Shown piece after piece: positions 33,589 to 42,543 of a stretch of 64,000 nucleotides of DNA. The position numbers and the translations under genes were made by a program. The stretch spans positions 302,419-366,418 of the forward strand of contig JAQTLN010000001.1 in NCBI GenBank assembly GCA_028714875.1, given 5' to 3'. Position 1 is the stretch's first letter, and each line of letters starts with the position of its first letter. The notes beneath the pieces are model-generated. The model did no database searches, was not told where the DNA came from, and saw only the letters and a program-made list of their open reading frames with translations. Source of the stretch: Gallionellaceae bacterium. GTDB lineage: Bacteria; Pseudomonadota; Gammaproteobacteria; Burkholderiales; Thiobacillaceae.

Positions 33589-35273
33589 AGCTCGCTCCAG
33601 TGCGCCAGGTTGAATTGCAGTGAACGGCTGCCGTTCCATTCATTTACTTCCGGCCGGTACACCGCCTGGATGCGTTCCGGCAGCGGCGTGTCGTGGAAGA
33701 ACAGGATGGCGTCGCCGCTCACGCCCTTGCCGGAGAGGCGCAGCTTGAGGTGTTTCTCGCCCACCAGGCGCTGGCTCTGCACGGTGAATTCGCCGTGGAA
33801 GGCGGGGGCCGGGAAACCCTGGCCCCAGACCGCGCCGCGCAATGCTTCGGCGTTCTCCAGCGTGCATTCCTGGGGTGTCAGTTCGCCGTCGGTTTCGATC
33901 AGTTTTTCCAGGTCGGCGGCGGTCAGGCTCGCGCGCGCCACGGTTTCGAAGGCGGCGGCAAAGGTGTCCAGGGTCTCCCGGCGCAGGGTGAGGCCGGCCG
34001 CCGCCGCGTGGCCGCCGAATTTCAGGATCAGGCCGGGATGGTGGCGGTCTACCGCGTCCAGGGCATCACGCAGATGCAGGCCGGGAATCGAGCGGCCGGA
34101 ACCTTTCAGTAGGCCGTCGCCGCCGTCGGCGAAGATGATGGTCGGGCGGTGATGCCGCTCCTTCAGGCGCGAGGCGAGCAAGCCGACCACGCCCTGGTGC
34201 CAGGCCGGGTCGAACAGGGTGAGGCTGGCGCCGTCGCTGACTTCGATGCCGTCGAGCAGGGCCAGGGCCTGATCCTGCATGTCGGCCTCGATTTCGCGGC
34301 GATCGCGGTTGAGACGGTCGAGTTCTCCGGCCAGTTTTTTGGCGACACCCTCGTCAGCGGCCAGCAGGCATTCGATGCCCACGCTCATGTCGGCCAGGCG
34401 CCCGGCGGCGTTCAGGCGCGGGCCGATGACGAAGCCGAGGTCTTCCGCGCCGGCGCGCTCGATCTTGCGCCCCGCCGCCGCGAACAGGGCCTGGATGCCC
34501 GGCCTTGCCTGGCCCTTTTGCATGCGCGTCAGACCTTGCGCCACCAGCAGGCGGTTGTTGGCGTCCAGGCGCACCACGTCGGCCACAGTGCCGAGGGCGA
34601 CCAGGTCGAGCAGTTCGGCCAGATTGGGTTGTGGACGGTGATCGAAGGCGCCGCGTTTGCGCAACGCCACACGCAGGGCCATCAGAACATAGAACATCAC
34701 CCCCACCCCGGCCAGGTTCTTGCTGGGGAAGTCGCAGCCGGGCTGGTTCGGGTTGACGATCAGCGCTTCCGGCAGCGTGTCGCCGGGCAGGTGGTGATCG
34801 GTGACCAGCACTTCCATGCCCAGGCGTTTCGCTTCCTCGATGCCGGCGTGGGCGGCGATGCCGTTGTCCACGGTGATCAACAGGTTGGGCTTGTGCTCCG
34901 AAGCCAGCCGGGCGATTTCCGGCGACAGGCCATAGCCATACTCGAAGCGGTTGGGGACGATGTATTCGATCTTGGCGCCCAGCGCGGTCAATCCGGTGAC
35001 CGCAGCCGCGCAGGCGGTGGCGCCGTCGGCATCGTAATCGGCCACCACCAGCAGCTTCTCGCCACGCGCGATGGCATCCGCCAGACGCGCCGCCGCCGCT
35101 TCGCAATTTTTCATCGCGGCATAGGGCAGCAGTTCCGCCAGCTTGTGTTTCATCTGCTCCGGCGCTTCCACACCACGCGCAGCAAAGAGTCTTGCCAACA
35201 GCGGCGGCAAGCCGGATTGGCGCAGGGCCTGAGCGGCGGCTTCGGAATAGGGGCGAGGGGAGAGTTTCAGCAT
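33585..35273 (-). CDS. recJ: Single-stranded-DNA-specific exonuclease RecJ
   Basis: A 5'-3' ssDNA exonuclease for recombination and mismatch repair. DHH motifs: VVADYDADGATACAAAV, VTDHHLP, NPNQPGCDFPSKNLAGVGV and a C-terminal DHHA1 region with LKFGGHAAAAGLTL. The ATG at 35273 (MLKLSPRPYSEAA) gives 562 residues, normal for RecJ; a TTG two codons upstream is the alternative. The downstream flavoprotein gene overlaps its stop. Confidence 0.96.
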   Translation of the reverse strand: MLKLSPRPYSEAAAQALRQSGLPPLLARLFAARGVEAPEQMKHKLAELLPYAAMKNCEAAAARLADAIARGEKLLVVADYDADGATACAAAVTGLTALGAKIEYIVPNRFEYGYGLSPEIARLASEHKPNLLITVDNGIAAHAGIEEAKRLGMEVLVTDHHLPGDTLPEALIVNPNQPGCDFPSKNLAGVGVMFYVLMALRVALRKRGAFDHRPQPNLAELLDLVALGTVADVVRLDANNRLLVAQGLTRMQKGQARPGIQALFAAAGRKIERAGAEDLGFVIGPRLNAAGRLADMSVGIECLLAADEGVAKKLAGELDRLNRDRREIEADMQDQALALLDGIEVSDGASLTLFDPAWHQGVVGLLASRLKERHHRPTIIFADGGDGLLKGSGRSIPGLHLRDALDAVDRHHPGLILKFGGHAAAAGLTLRRETLDTFAAAFETVARASLTAADLEKLIETDGELTPQECTLENAEALRGAVWGQGFPAPAFHGEFTVQSQRLVGEKHLKLRLSGKGVSGDAILFFHDTPLPERIQAVYRPEVNEWNGSRSLQFNLAHWSEL

Positions 35274-35332
35274 GTTCAAATATTCGATCGCGCTGTTTTG
35301 CGGGTGTCGGGCGGCTGGCTATTATGCGGGCC

Positions 35333-36811
35333 ATGGCACATTTCCTCCCCCTCTCCCGTGTCGCCCGTCTGGTGGGCGAGTCCCGTTCCGCCATCCAGCG
35401 CATGATCCACGACGGCGAACTGGCCACCTTCGACGGCATGGTCGACATGAACGAACTCCTGCGCGTGTTCCCCGACGTGCAATGGGAGGACGACGGCGAA
35501 TTCAAGCGGGTCGAGGAAATCAAGGCCAAGGCGTTTTCCCGTCGGGTCATGGAACGTACCCTGCCGGATAAGGAAGTCCTGGCCGAGCGCTTGTATGAAA
35601 TGAGCAAGGAATTCGCCGCCGCCAAGACGCTGTTGCTGCATTACGACGAGGTGCTGCGTTTCCTCGACGACAAACTGGACGACGTCGCGGAGGCGGGCGC
35701 GGGCAAACAGTCCGTCCAGCAGTCGATCGTCGTTCTCAAACAATGGCTCAGACAGGAACTCGAAGCGACGCCCAAGGAAACCGAGCGCGCCCAGGCCCTG
35801 TTGGCCCAGGAAAATGTGATGCGCATCATGTCCGCTCAGGTAACCATTCTTCCCGCGGGCCACGAGTTTTTCGTGGATGGCAACGACACCCTGCTGGAAG
35901 CCGCCCTGCGCGCCGGCATCCCGCTCAATTACGGGTGCAGCAACGGCAACTGTGGCGAGTGCAAGGCGCGCCTGGTTTCCGGCCAGATCAAGAAGGTGCA
36001 CCCGCACGATTTCGTGCTCAAGGAGACGGAAAAGGCCGATGGCGCCTTCCTGCTTTGCTCCTATTCAGCGGTCAGCGATGTCGTGGTGGAAGCCGGCGTT
36101 TCCGGCGCCGACGACATTCCACCGCAGGACATCCCCACCCGGGTGAAGGCGGTGGAAGTCATCAACGAACGCATCGTCGCCCTGCACCTCACCGCGCCGC
36201 GCAGCCAACGCCTGCATTTCCTCGCCGGACAGCGGGTGACGCTGATTTCTGAAGGCACGGGCGGCAACCTCAGCGGCGAGTATTACGTGGCGAGCTGCCC
36301 CTGCGAGGACCGCCACATCGAGCTGCATATCCGCCGCGACAACCGCCCCTTCGCGCGCCATGTGTTCGAGGATATGGCCAAGGAAGACGTGGTGCGCATC
36401 GAAGGCCCGCACGGCCGTTTCGTGATGAAACTGGATTCGCGTCGACCGGTGATTTTCGTCGCCTGGGAAGACGGTTTCGCGCCGATCAAGAGCCTGGTGC
36501 AACATGCCATGAGCCTGGAAATCGCCGAATCCATGACCCTCTACTGGGCGGCGGACACGGCCGGCGTCGGCCACTATCAGGAAAATCTCTGTCGCGCCTG
36601 GGCCGATGCGCTCGATGAATTCACCTACCAGCGCCTGGATGCCGCCTCCAGCATGGCCGCCAATGTTGAAGCCATCCTCGCCCATCACGCCGATTTGACC
36701 CGCGCCGACATCTACGCCGCCGGTCCCCATGCCTTCCTGCAAGCCCTGCAAACCGGCGCCCTGGAGCGTGGCCTGTCGCCGCTGGGCTGGCATGGGGAGG
36801 CGATTGAGTAG
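35333..36811 (+). CDS. HTH-like domain fused to 2Fe-2S ferredoxin and FNR-type reductase
   Basis: A 492-residue three-part protein. Residues about 4-45 (LSRVARLVGESRSAIQRMI, then HDGELATFDGMVDMNELLRV) look like a MerR/excisionase-type winged helix; a helical, probably coiled-coil linker follows to about 160. A plant-type 2Fe-2S ferredoxin domain has CSNGNCGECKARL and LLCSYSA as ligands. The C-terminal part is a ferredoxin-NADP reductase-like flavin/NAD(P)H module (VIFVAWEDGFAPIKSL). The start is ATG 35333 or 35324. The reductase half resembles electron-transfer components of oxygenases or deoxysugar reductases; the role of the N-terminal domain is unknown. Confidence 0.82.
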   Translation: MAHFLPLSRVARLVGESRSAIQRMIHDGELATFDGMVDMNELLRVFPDVQWEDDGEFKRVEEIKAKAFSRRVMERTLPDKEVLAERLYEMSKEFAAAKTLLLHYDEVLRFLDDKLDDVAEAGAGKQSVQQSIVVLKQWLRQELEATPKETERAQALLAQENVMRIMSAQVTILPAGHEFFVDGNDTLLEAALRAGIPLNYGCSNGNCGECKARLVSGQIKKVHPHDFVLKETEKADGAFLLCSYSAVSDVVVEAGVSGADDIPPQDIPTRVKAVEVINERIVALHLTAPRSQRLHFLAGQRVTLISEGTGGNLSGEYYVASCPCEDRHIELHIRRDNRPFARHVFEDMAKEDVVRIEGPHGRFVMKLDSRRPVIFVAWEDGFAPIKSLVQHAMSLEIAESMTLYWAADTAGVGHYQENLCRAWADALDEFTYQRLDAASSMAANVEAILAHHADLTRADIYAAGPHAFLQALQTGALERGLSPLGWHGEAIE

Positions 36812-36863
36812 TTGGCGATGTAATCGGTCATCGGGCCGAAAGGTGTGCCGAAGAAACTCAGTA

Positions 36864-36889
36864 GCGTGCGCCGTGCGCACGGCGCACGC
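36864..36889. repeat. Perfect 26-bp GC palindrome
   Basis: GCGTGCGCCGTGC and its exact complement back to back, in the otherwise featureless 280-base gap after the ferredoxin fusion gene. Nothing else recognisable is in the gap apart from the terminator at 37036. Confidence 0.75.
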
Positions 36890-37035
36890 CACGAAATCAA
36901 TGGGTTGCGATGTGTTTCTTGAGAGCCTGTATTGGCATTTCTCTTCCCCTGGCTCGCTTCGGGTGGATAACTGATTCGGTCGAAAATTGGAATCCAGCGT
37001 TGTATTGACCTTGGTGGCTGAGGCCGATCCTACAA

Positions 37036-37070
37036 AAAAACGGAACGCTATTGCGTTCCGTTTTTTTTTT
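37036..37070. terminator. Bidirectional intrinsic terminator
   Basis: AAACGGAACGC TATT GCGTTCCGTTT with an A-run on the left and a run of T's on the right. It ends the minus-strand cytochrome gene and can also end plus-strand transcription from the ferredoxin fusion gene. Confidence 0.93.
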
Positions 37071-37091
37071 TGGACGGCCAATTGATTCGGA

Positions 37092-37592
37092 TTATTTTGG
37101 AACTGCATCAGGCTCGGAGTTCAGCTTGTACTCGATCCCGACATCAGCCGGCATTTTCATCTTCACGACTTTGATGAAGCCATAATCCATTTTGTCGTGG
37201 CAGTCGCTGCATTTTCCCATAACCTTCGAGTACGCTGATTCAAAGCCCTTTTTGTCCTTGGCCTGGATCGCGGTATTGACCGGCGTGAAGCTTTCTTCAT
37301 AAAACTTTTTCCAGGATTCATACTCTTTCGGCTTGGTGAGCGAAGCGGGTTTCATTGCCGCGTTCATGTATTTCGACATATAAGCCGCCAGCGCCCAGTT
37401 TCCGCCCTCAACGGCGAAATACATATTCTGGAAGCGATCGCCGACTTCCCGCATCGGTACCGCGAATTTCGGAATGACCCCCTTGATTGCATCGATCTGG
37501 CCTTGCGTGTCTCCCTCCGCCATGGCGGGTCCGCAAATGATCATTGCCAGGGTGCTGACGACCAAAGTGTTGACAAGTGATTTACGATTCAT
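37092..37592 (-). CDS. Periplasmic monohaem cytochrome c
   Basis: 166 residues with a signal peptide (STLAMIICGPAMAEGD) and one haem-binding motif CSDCH near residue 132, so towards the C-terminus as in class II (cytochrome c'-like) proteins. The preceding part is helical. No methionine ligand position is certain. It stands next to the denitrification island and may donate electrons or bind NO; the assignment to a named cytochrome is not possible. The gap 37593-37741 behind it holds nothing recognisable. Confidence 0.8.
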   Translation of the reverse strand: MNRKSLVNTLVVSTLAMIICGPAMAEGDTQGQIDAIKGVIPKFAVPMREVGDRFQNMYFAVEGGNWALAAYMSKYMNAAMKPASLTKPKEYESWKKFYEESFTPVNTAIQAKDKKGFESAYSKVMGKCSDCHDKMDYGFIKVVKMKMPADVGIEYKLNSEPDAVPK

Positions 37593-37741
37593 GACGTCTC
37601 CTCGACGAGTTAAATGATATGACTTTAATAATTATCAGCTGGTGTAATAGGTTCGTGTCTGGTTATCAATGCATATCCATTTCTCCTGTTTTCGCTGCGA
37701 ATTGGTTGCTTGATTGACTTTTCGAAAAATTATCGCGTTCG

Positions 37742-38554
37742 TCAAAAAGTGCGTTGATAGGCCAGGTAATAGGAAAACTGGTTGGTGTCCGTTGCATGCT
37801 GAATTCCCTTGCCCGCCGAGAACAGGAAATGATCGTGCTCGGTAAAGTTATACATGCCTCCGAGGTTGTAACCTGTGTTGCTCACACCGCCCACCGTGTC
37901 CGCTGTTTCATGGAAGATTTCGCCACCCAGCGTCAGGCTGTCGCTGATCTTGCGCTGAAGCAACCATCCACTGAACCAGTAATTCTTGTTTCCTGTTCCA
38001 GGGTTGATCCAATAACCGCCGCCACCATAAGTTGTCCAGTAGCCAAAGCTTTTCTGTAGCCATATCGGGATGAAGGTTTGGGTATGCCCGCTACCCAATC
38101 CCTTGTTTTCATTGCCGGTCGGAAGTACAACGATCGGGAAAGTGCCGATCATCGGCCGCCACCCTTCATCGTCCTCATGGACAAATCGGTATTTCACGCC
38201 GATCTCGGTATCACCATAGCCACGCTGAGTTGTTCCCCCGGCTGGTTTGTCGAATACCGAAAGAGGAATAATGATGTGAAGATGCACATCCTCAGTCGGG
38301 CCGTAGTTCATTTCGATGGCGGGTAGCAAGCCTGAATTTCCACCAGCTGCGCGCATGCCTGTGGAAAGAAGATAAAACTCACCATGCCCTTTTTCCACCG
38401 GTTCCGGATCATCGGTACGAAATGGGGGGCCTGCGTAGGCGGGGCCGGCCATCAGCAATAACGCTGTGGAACAAAGCGCAGCGGCGGTGGTCGCCAATTT
38501 GGCTGTGCCAATCATGTGGACTGATTTATTTTTCATGGAATTGCGCTTTCTCAT
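37742..38554 (-). CDS. Outer-membrane transporter-like protein with an FNR/Dnr-type box
   Basis: 270 residues, signal peptide (LATTAAALCSTALLLMAGPAYA), alternating beta strands with glycine/aromatic turns and a C-terminal ...LAYQRTF typical of outer-membrane proteins. GGAG lies about 8 bases before the ATG at 38554. A perfect TTGAT-N4-ATCAA box at 38664-38677 is positioned to control it, linking it to anaerobic or nitrogen-oxide regulation. The substrate is unknown. Confidence 0.78.
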   Translation of the reverse strand: MRKRNSMKNKSVHMIGTAKLATTAAALCSTALLLMAGPAYAGPPFRTDDPEPVEKGHGEFYLLSTGMRAAGGNSGLLPAIEMNYGPTEDVHLHIIIPLSVFDKPAGGTTQRGYGDTEIGVKYRFVHEDDEGWRPMIGTFPIVVLPTGNENKGLGSGHTQTFIPIWLQKSFGYWTTYGGGGYWINPGTGNKNYWFSGWLLQRKISDSLTLGGEIFHETADTVGGVSNTGYNLGGMYNFTEHDHFLFSAGKGIQHATDTNQFSYYLAYQRTF

Positions 38555-38663
38555 CTTTGTGTCTCCGATTGTGGAAAAGCGGTTGCTTTCCGGTATCGAC
38601 GTACCAGTGAGTGGGCACAATACGAAAAAACTCGGCCCACGCTGGAGGAAAACTCGGATTTCG

Positions 38664-38677
38664 TTGATCTCAATCAA
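38664..38677 (-). promoter_or_regulatory. FNR/Dnr-type box upstream of the outer-membrane protein gene
   Basis: TTGATCTCAATCAA, a perfect TTGAT-N4-ATCAA palindrome, lies 110 bases upstream of the ATG at 38554 and just past the stop of the Crp/Fnr-family gene. Confidence 0.82.
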
Positions 38678-38690
38678 CATGTCCAGGTGT

Positions 38691-39419
38691 TTATGGAGAG
38701 TGAACGGCTGGAGTGGCGCAGCCGGAGAGATTTATCTGTATCAGCAGATTGCTGTTCAACACCTGGATCAGGCGGCCGCGAACCAGAATTGCGCCTTCCC
38801 TGCCCAGCAATTGCAGGACGCGAGAGAGCGTTTCATGGGTAAGACTCAATTTGGCGGCGACTTCTCGTTTGGTGGAGGGCAACTGGATTTCAAAGGCTTC
38901 GGCGGAGGGGTCGGGCCGCTGCTGCAGCAGGTAGCACGTGACGCGTTGCAGGCTGGAACGATGCGCGCAGCTCTCCATGTCTTTCATCAGATCCACCACC
39001 CGCCTGGAGACGGCGTGCAGCAGGCGCCCGGCCAACTCGCCATCCTGTTGCGCCTGGCTCAGTAAGGTATGGCGATCCACTCGCAGGAGGTGGCTGTCGG
39101 CCTTGGCCACGGCGCTGGAGGTATAGGGCTCTCCCAGAACCAGGGAGGCGATGCCGAAGCTTTCACCTTGGCCCGTCAGCGAAACCACTTTTTCCGTGGC
39201 GTTGGGCAGCGGCAGGTAAACCTTGATCTGGCCGCTCACCACCACGAACAGCGCGGTGGCCGCTTCGCCCTTGCGGAACACCGCCTCACCCCGGGCCACG
39301 GTCACTTGCTGGGCGCCGCCCGCCAACTGGCTGAGGGTGCCGAGTGCCAGGCCGTGGAAATAGGTCAGCCGACTCATCATCTCGGTGACCTGATTCAGGG
39401 AAAGCACGATGCCGTTCAT
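38691..39419 (-). CDS. Crp/Fnr family regulator, Dnr/NnrR-like
   Basis: 242 residues: an N-terminal cyclic-nucleotide-binding-like beta roll (VARGEAVFRKGEAATALFVVVSGQIKVYL), dimerisation helix, and a C-terminal winged helix STKREVAAKLSLTHETLSRVL. The recognition helix holds E-xx-SR, the FNR/Dnr signature for TTGAT half sites. The N-terminal cysteines of oxygen-sensing FNR are absent, so it is more like the NO-responsive Dnr/NnrR group. It is a natural candidate for the TTGAY-N4-RTCAA boxes in this island. The 224-base gap upstream (39420-39643) shows no gene. Confidence 0.85.
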   Translation of the reverse strand: MNGIVLSLNQVTEMMSRLTYFHGLALGTLSQLAGGAQQVTVARGEAVFRKGEAATALFVVVSGQIKVYLPLPNATEKVVSLTGQGESFGIASLVLGEPYTSSAVAKADSHLLRVDRHTLLSQAQQDGELAGRLLHAVSRRVVDLMKDMESCAHRSSLQRVTCYLLQQRPDPSAEAFEIQLPSTKREVAAKLSLTHETLSRVLQLLGREGAILVRGRLIQVLNSNLLIQINLSGCATPAVHSP

Positions 39420-39643
39420 GGGCCGGGTTCCATGGGTGGGGATACCCTTAATTAGGCAACCATCGTGCCAGCAGCACCGATCAGGCCTTGGCGAAGCGTG
39501 GCTTGATGGGCGCGCGCCCTGGCGCGGCTGTGTTATCTGGGAATATGTTTTTCCGTGTCGCGGACGAAGTCCTGAATATCGTCTCCTTGAAGAAGAAAAC
39601 GTTACCCCATGGTTACGTTATGCCGTCAAAAAATAGCCTGGTG

Positions 39644-41041
39644 TTACTTCAGGGTTACGTCCGGATGGGTACCACTGGGCGCTGCCGCGTCCAGCTTCGC
39701 CGCATCCACGCGCGCTACGCCCAATCGACGCATCTTGTCCCACAGCGCCTTGCGGGTGATGCCCAGGTGGCCGGCGGTTTCCGTGATGCGCCAGGCGTGC
39801 TGTTCCAGCATGTAGGTGATGTAGCCGCGCTCGCTTTTCGCCAGAAAATCAGTGAGACGCTCCGGACTCGTGGCCTCCGCTGTGCTGGCCGGGTCCAGGC
39901 CTGGATACTCGGAGAGGGATTCGGCTGAAACCAGCGCTTGAGCACCCAGGATGCAGGCGCGCTCCAGGCTGTGCTTCAGTTCGCGAATGTTGCCCGGCCA
40001 GGGGTAATCGGTCAGGGTGCGTTCTTCCATCGGGTCCGGCTGACGCGGTGGCAAGCCCTTGCTGCCGCACAGCTCGGCCATGAAGCGCGCGGCCAGCCAG
40101 AGGATGTCTTCCTTGCGTTCACGCAGCGGCGGCACATGCAGATGCATGACGTGGACACGGTAATAGAGGTCTTCGCGGAACTCGCCCTTGCGCACCATTT
40201 CTTTCAGGTCTTGATGGGTGGCGCAGATCAGCTTGATGCTGACCGGGATGGACTTCTCGCCACCCAGTTTCACCACCTGGCGATCCTGAATGACGCGCAG
40301 CAGCTTCACTTGCATGGTCAGCGGCATGTCACCGATTTCATCAAGAAACAGGGTTCCACCGTCGGCCTGCTCGAAAACGCCGGGTTTGTCGCGGATGGCG
40401 CCGGTGAAAGCGCCTTTTACATGGCCGAACAACTCGGATTCCAGCAGGGTTTCGGGAATGGCGCCGCAATTGACCGCCACGAAGGGTTTACGGCCCTCCG
40501 GGTCGAACTGCCGGTGCAGTGCTTGAGCCACCCATTCCTTGCCGACGCCGGATTCGCCGGTGATCAGCACCGTGTCGGCATGCTGTGCCAGGCGCGGCAG
40601 GGTTGCTTCGATGCGGCGCATGACGGCGGAAATGCCCAGCTCTCCAGCTTCCCGCGCCGAGGGTCGGGCGTGTTCGGCCCGCTCGGCCAACTCCCGCACC
40701 TTGCCGAGCAGGGCGCGGATGTCCAGTGGTTTGCTGAGATAGTCCTCGGCACCCAGCTTGAGTAGTCGCACGGCCTGGTCGATGGCGCCATGCGCGGTGA
40801 TGAACAGAAAAGGCGGCAATTCCAGGCCGCTTTCGCGCAGGCGTTGGAATAGCGTCTCGCCGCTCATGTCCGGCAGGCGAATGTCGCTCACCGCAACCGC
40901 GTAGCGTTTCTTGCCCAGGCCCCGCATGGCGGCTTCGGCGCTCTGGAACCAGTCGCAGGCATAGCCTTCCAGATCCAGTCGCTCGCTCAGGGCCTCGCCC
41001 ATGATGGCGTCGTCTTCGATCAGGCAGATGCGTTGTTTCAC
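39644..41041 (-). CDS. Sigma-54-dependent response regulator (NtrC family)
   Basis: 465 residues. The receiver domain has the DD pair in [10 protein letters not shown] and the phospho-acceptor in [13 protein letters not shown]. The AAA+ domain has Walker [10 protein letters not shown], an intact GAFTGA sigma-54 loop and Walker [13 protein letters not shown]. The C-terminal Fis-type HTH is [19 protein letters not shown]. Its start overlaps the stop of the histidine kinase gene, so the two form a cotranscribed pair. Targets should have -24/-12 promoters. Confidence 0.93.
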   Translation of the reverse strand: MKQRICLIEDDAIMGEALSERLDLEGYACDWFQSAEAAMRGLGKKRYAVAVSDIRLPDMSGETLFQRLRESGLELPPFLFITAHGAIDQAVRLLKLGAEDYLSKPLDIRALLGKVRELAERAEHARPSAREAGELGISAVMRRIEATLPRLAQHADTVLITGESGVGKEWVAQALHRQFDPEGRKPFVAVNCGAIPETLLESELFGHVKGAFTGAIRDKPGVFEQADGGTLFLDEIGDMPLTMQVKLLRVIQDRQVVKLGGEKSIPVSIKLICATHQDLKEMVRKGEFREDLYYRVHVMHLHVPPLRERKEDILWLAARFMAELCGSKGLPPRQPDPMEERTLTDYPWPGNIRELKHSLERACILGAQALVSAESLSEYPGLDPASTAEATSPERLTDFLAKSERGYITYMLEQHAWRITETAGHLGITRKALWDKMRRLGVARVDAAKLDAAAPSGTHPDVTLK

Positions 41042-42486
41042 GGGGTTTTCTCCAGTGGTAACCAGACTTCGAAACGGACTTCGCCCTGTTCACAAGTGGC
41101 GGCGATATGTCCTTGAAGCTGTTTCACTATTTGATAGGTCACCCACAGTCCCAGGCCATGCCCCCCTTCCCGGCCGCTGACGAATGGCTCGAACAGATGT
41201 TCCAGGTGCTGTGCCGGGATAGGCTCGGCTGTATTGATTACGAGCAGGCGCAGCCCGCCTTCCGAGGGTTCCAGCACGACGCTGATGCGGCCTTCTTCCA
41301 CCGTGGCCTGGACGGCGTTGAGCAGCAGGTTGATGAGGATCTGGCGGCAGGCGGCGGCGGGCGGGGTGCCGGACTCGGGCAAGGCCGCCCGCCAATCGAA
41401 GCGCTGGGATTTTTTTACTACCTGGGGATGGATCAGGGTGCGCACGTCTTCCAGATCCTGCTGTGTCAGGGGCCGGCTCTGGTCGCGGGTCTGCACCAGC
41501 AGCGCGGCGGCCGTTCCCTGGATTTGCCGCAAACCGCGTTCCAGCATGCCCATGGTCTTGGCGACCTGGGGCGAGAGATCGCCCCGTTCTCTCAGGGTAT
41601 CCAGAGCCATGAGCATGCCGCCCAGTGGGTTGTTGACCTCGTGGGCGATGCCCGAGGCGAGGCGGCCGATGGCGGTCAGGCGTTCGCTTTGCAGAATTTC
41701 TCGTTCCAGTAGGGCTTTTTCCCTCATCTCCGACTGCATGGCGTCATAGGCAAGGAAGAGCTCTCCCAATTCGTCCCGGTAGGGATAACTCGCGCGCGGG
41801 GCTTCTTTCTCACCGCCCCGCACGGCCTTGTCCATACGCCGGGCCAGATCCACCAGCGGCAGGGCCAGGTGGCGACCCCAGTACCAGTTGATCGGCAGGA
41901 GCACGGCCAGTACCAGGAAACCGATCAAGGCGCCATGCCAGGCCAGATCACGGAAGCGGGGCAGGAACACGTCTTTGGAATAGGCCAGCACCAGGGTGCC
42001 GACCTGGGCATATTCCTGCTGGATGGGAAAGACGTAGAAGTGGCGATGCGTCGAGGAAAAGTCGTGGATGGCTAACTTTCCGGGGGAGCGCTGGACCAGG
42101 GCGTGTGCCAACTCGACATAGTCCGGCCCCAAACTGTCCAGATCGGCCAGCATGGGTAGCTTTTTCGGCGAAGTGGAAACGATGACCTGCCTGAGCGGGC
42201 TGACCACGAAAATGGTTTCCGCCTGAACTGGATTGCCGGGCATGCGGTCGTGTACCGCCGCATTGATCTGCTCGAAGGCATGCCAGATGTCATCGTGCAA
42301 CAGGTACGGAAACAGGGTGATGGCCAGCGTGCCACCCAACCCCTCGGCACTGATGCGCACATCCTCCTTTAGGTCTTCGTAGGCCTCGAACATGAGCGCC
42401 GCCGACGCAACGGCGACCGACAGCACGATGAGCAGGCTGCCCCAGATCGGAATCTTGTAACGGAAGCTGAGATCGTGCAGCCGCAT
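41038..42486 (-). CDS. Membrane sensor histidine kinase
   Basis: 482 residues. TM1 (PIWGSLLIVLSVAVASAALM), an extracytoplasmic sensor region of about 150 residues, TM2 (ALIGFLVLAVLLPINWYW), HAMP, then the kinase core: H-box ASGIAHEVNNPLGGM, N-box INLLLNAVQATVEE and G-box GHGLGLWVTYQIV. The ATG at 42486 (MRLHDLSFRYK) fits the membrane start. It lies between a PhnD-like binding protein gene and the NtrC-type regulator gene. Confidence 0.92.
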   Translation of the reverse strand: MRLHDLSFRYKIPIWGSLLIVLSVAVASAALMFEAYEDLKEDVRISAEGLGGTLAITLFPYLLHDDIWHAFEQINAAVHDRMPGNPVQAETIFVVSPLRQVIVSTSPKKLPMLADLDSLGPDYVELAHALVQRSPGKLAIHDFSSTHRHFYVFPIQQEYAQVGTLVLAYSKDVFLPRFRDLAWHGALIGFLVLAVLLPINWYWGRHLALPLVDLARRMDKAVRGGEKEAPRASYPYRDELGELFLAYDAMQSEMREKALLEREILQSERLTAIGRLASGIAHEVNNPLGGMLMALDTLRERGDLSPQVAKTMGMLERGLRQIQGTAAALLVQTRDQSRPLTQQDLEDVRTLIHPQVVKKSQRFDWRAALPESGTPPAAACRQILINLLLNAVQATVEEGRISVVLEPSEGGLRLLVINTAEPIPAQHLEHLFEPFVSGREGGHGLGLWVTYQIVKQLQGHIAATCEQGEVRFEVWLPLEKTP

Positions 42487-42543
42487 CGACCCGTGCTCAG
42501 GTGCCGCGCGGGCTGCGCTTGCACACCCCACAGCCAGGTTTGT

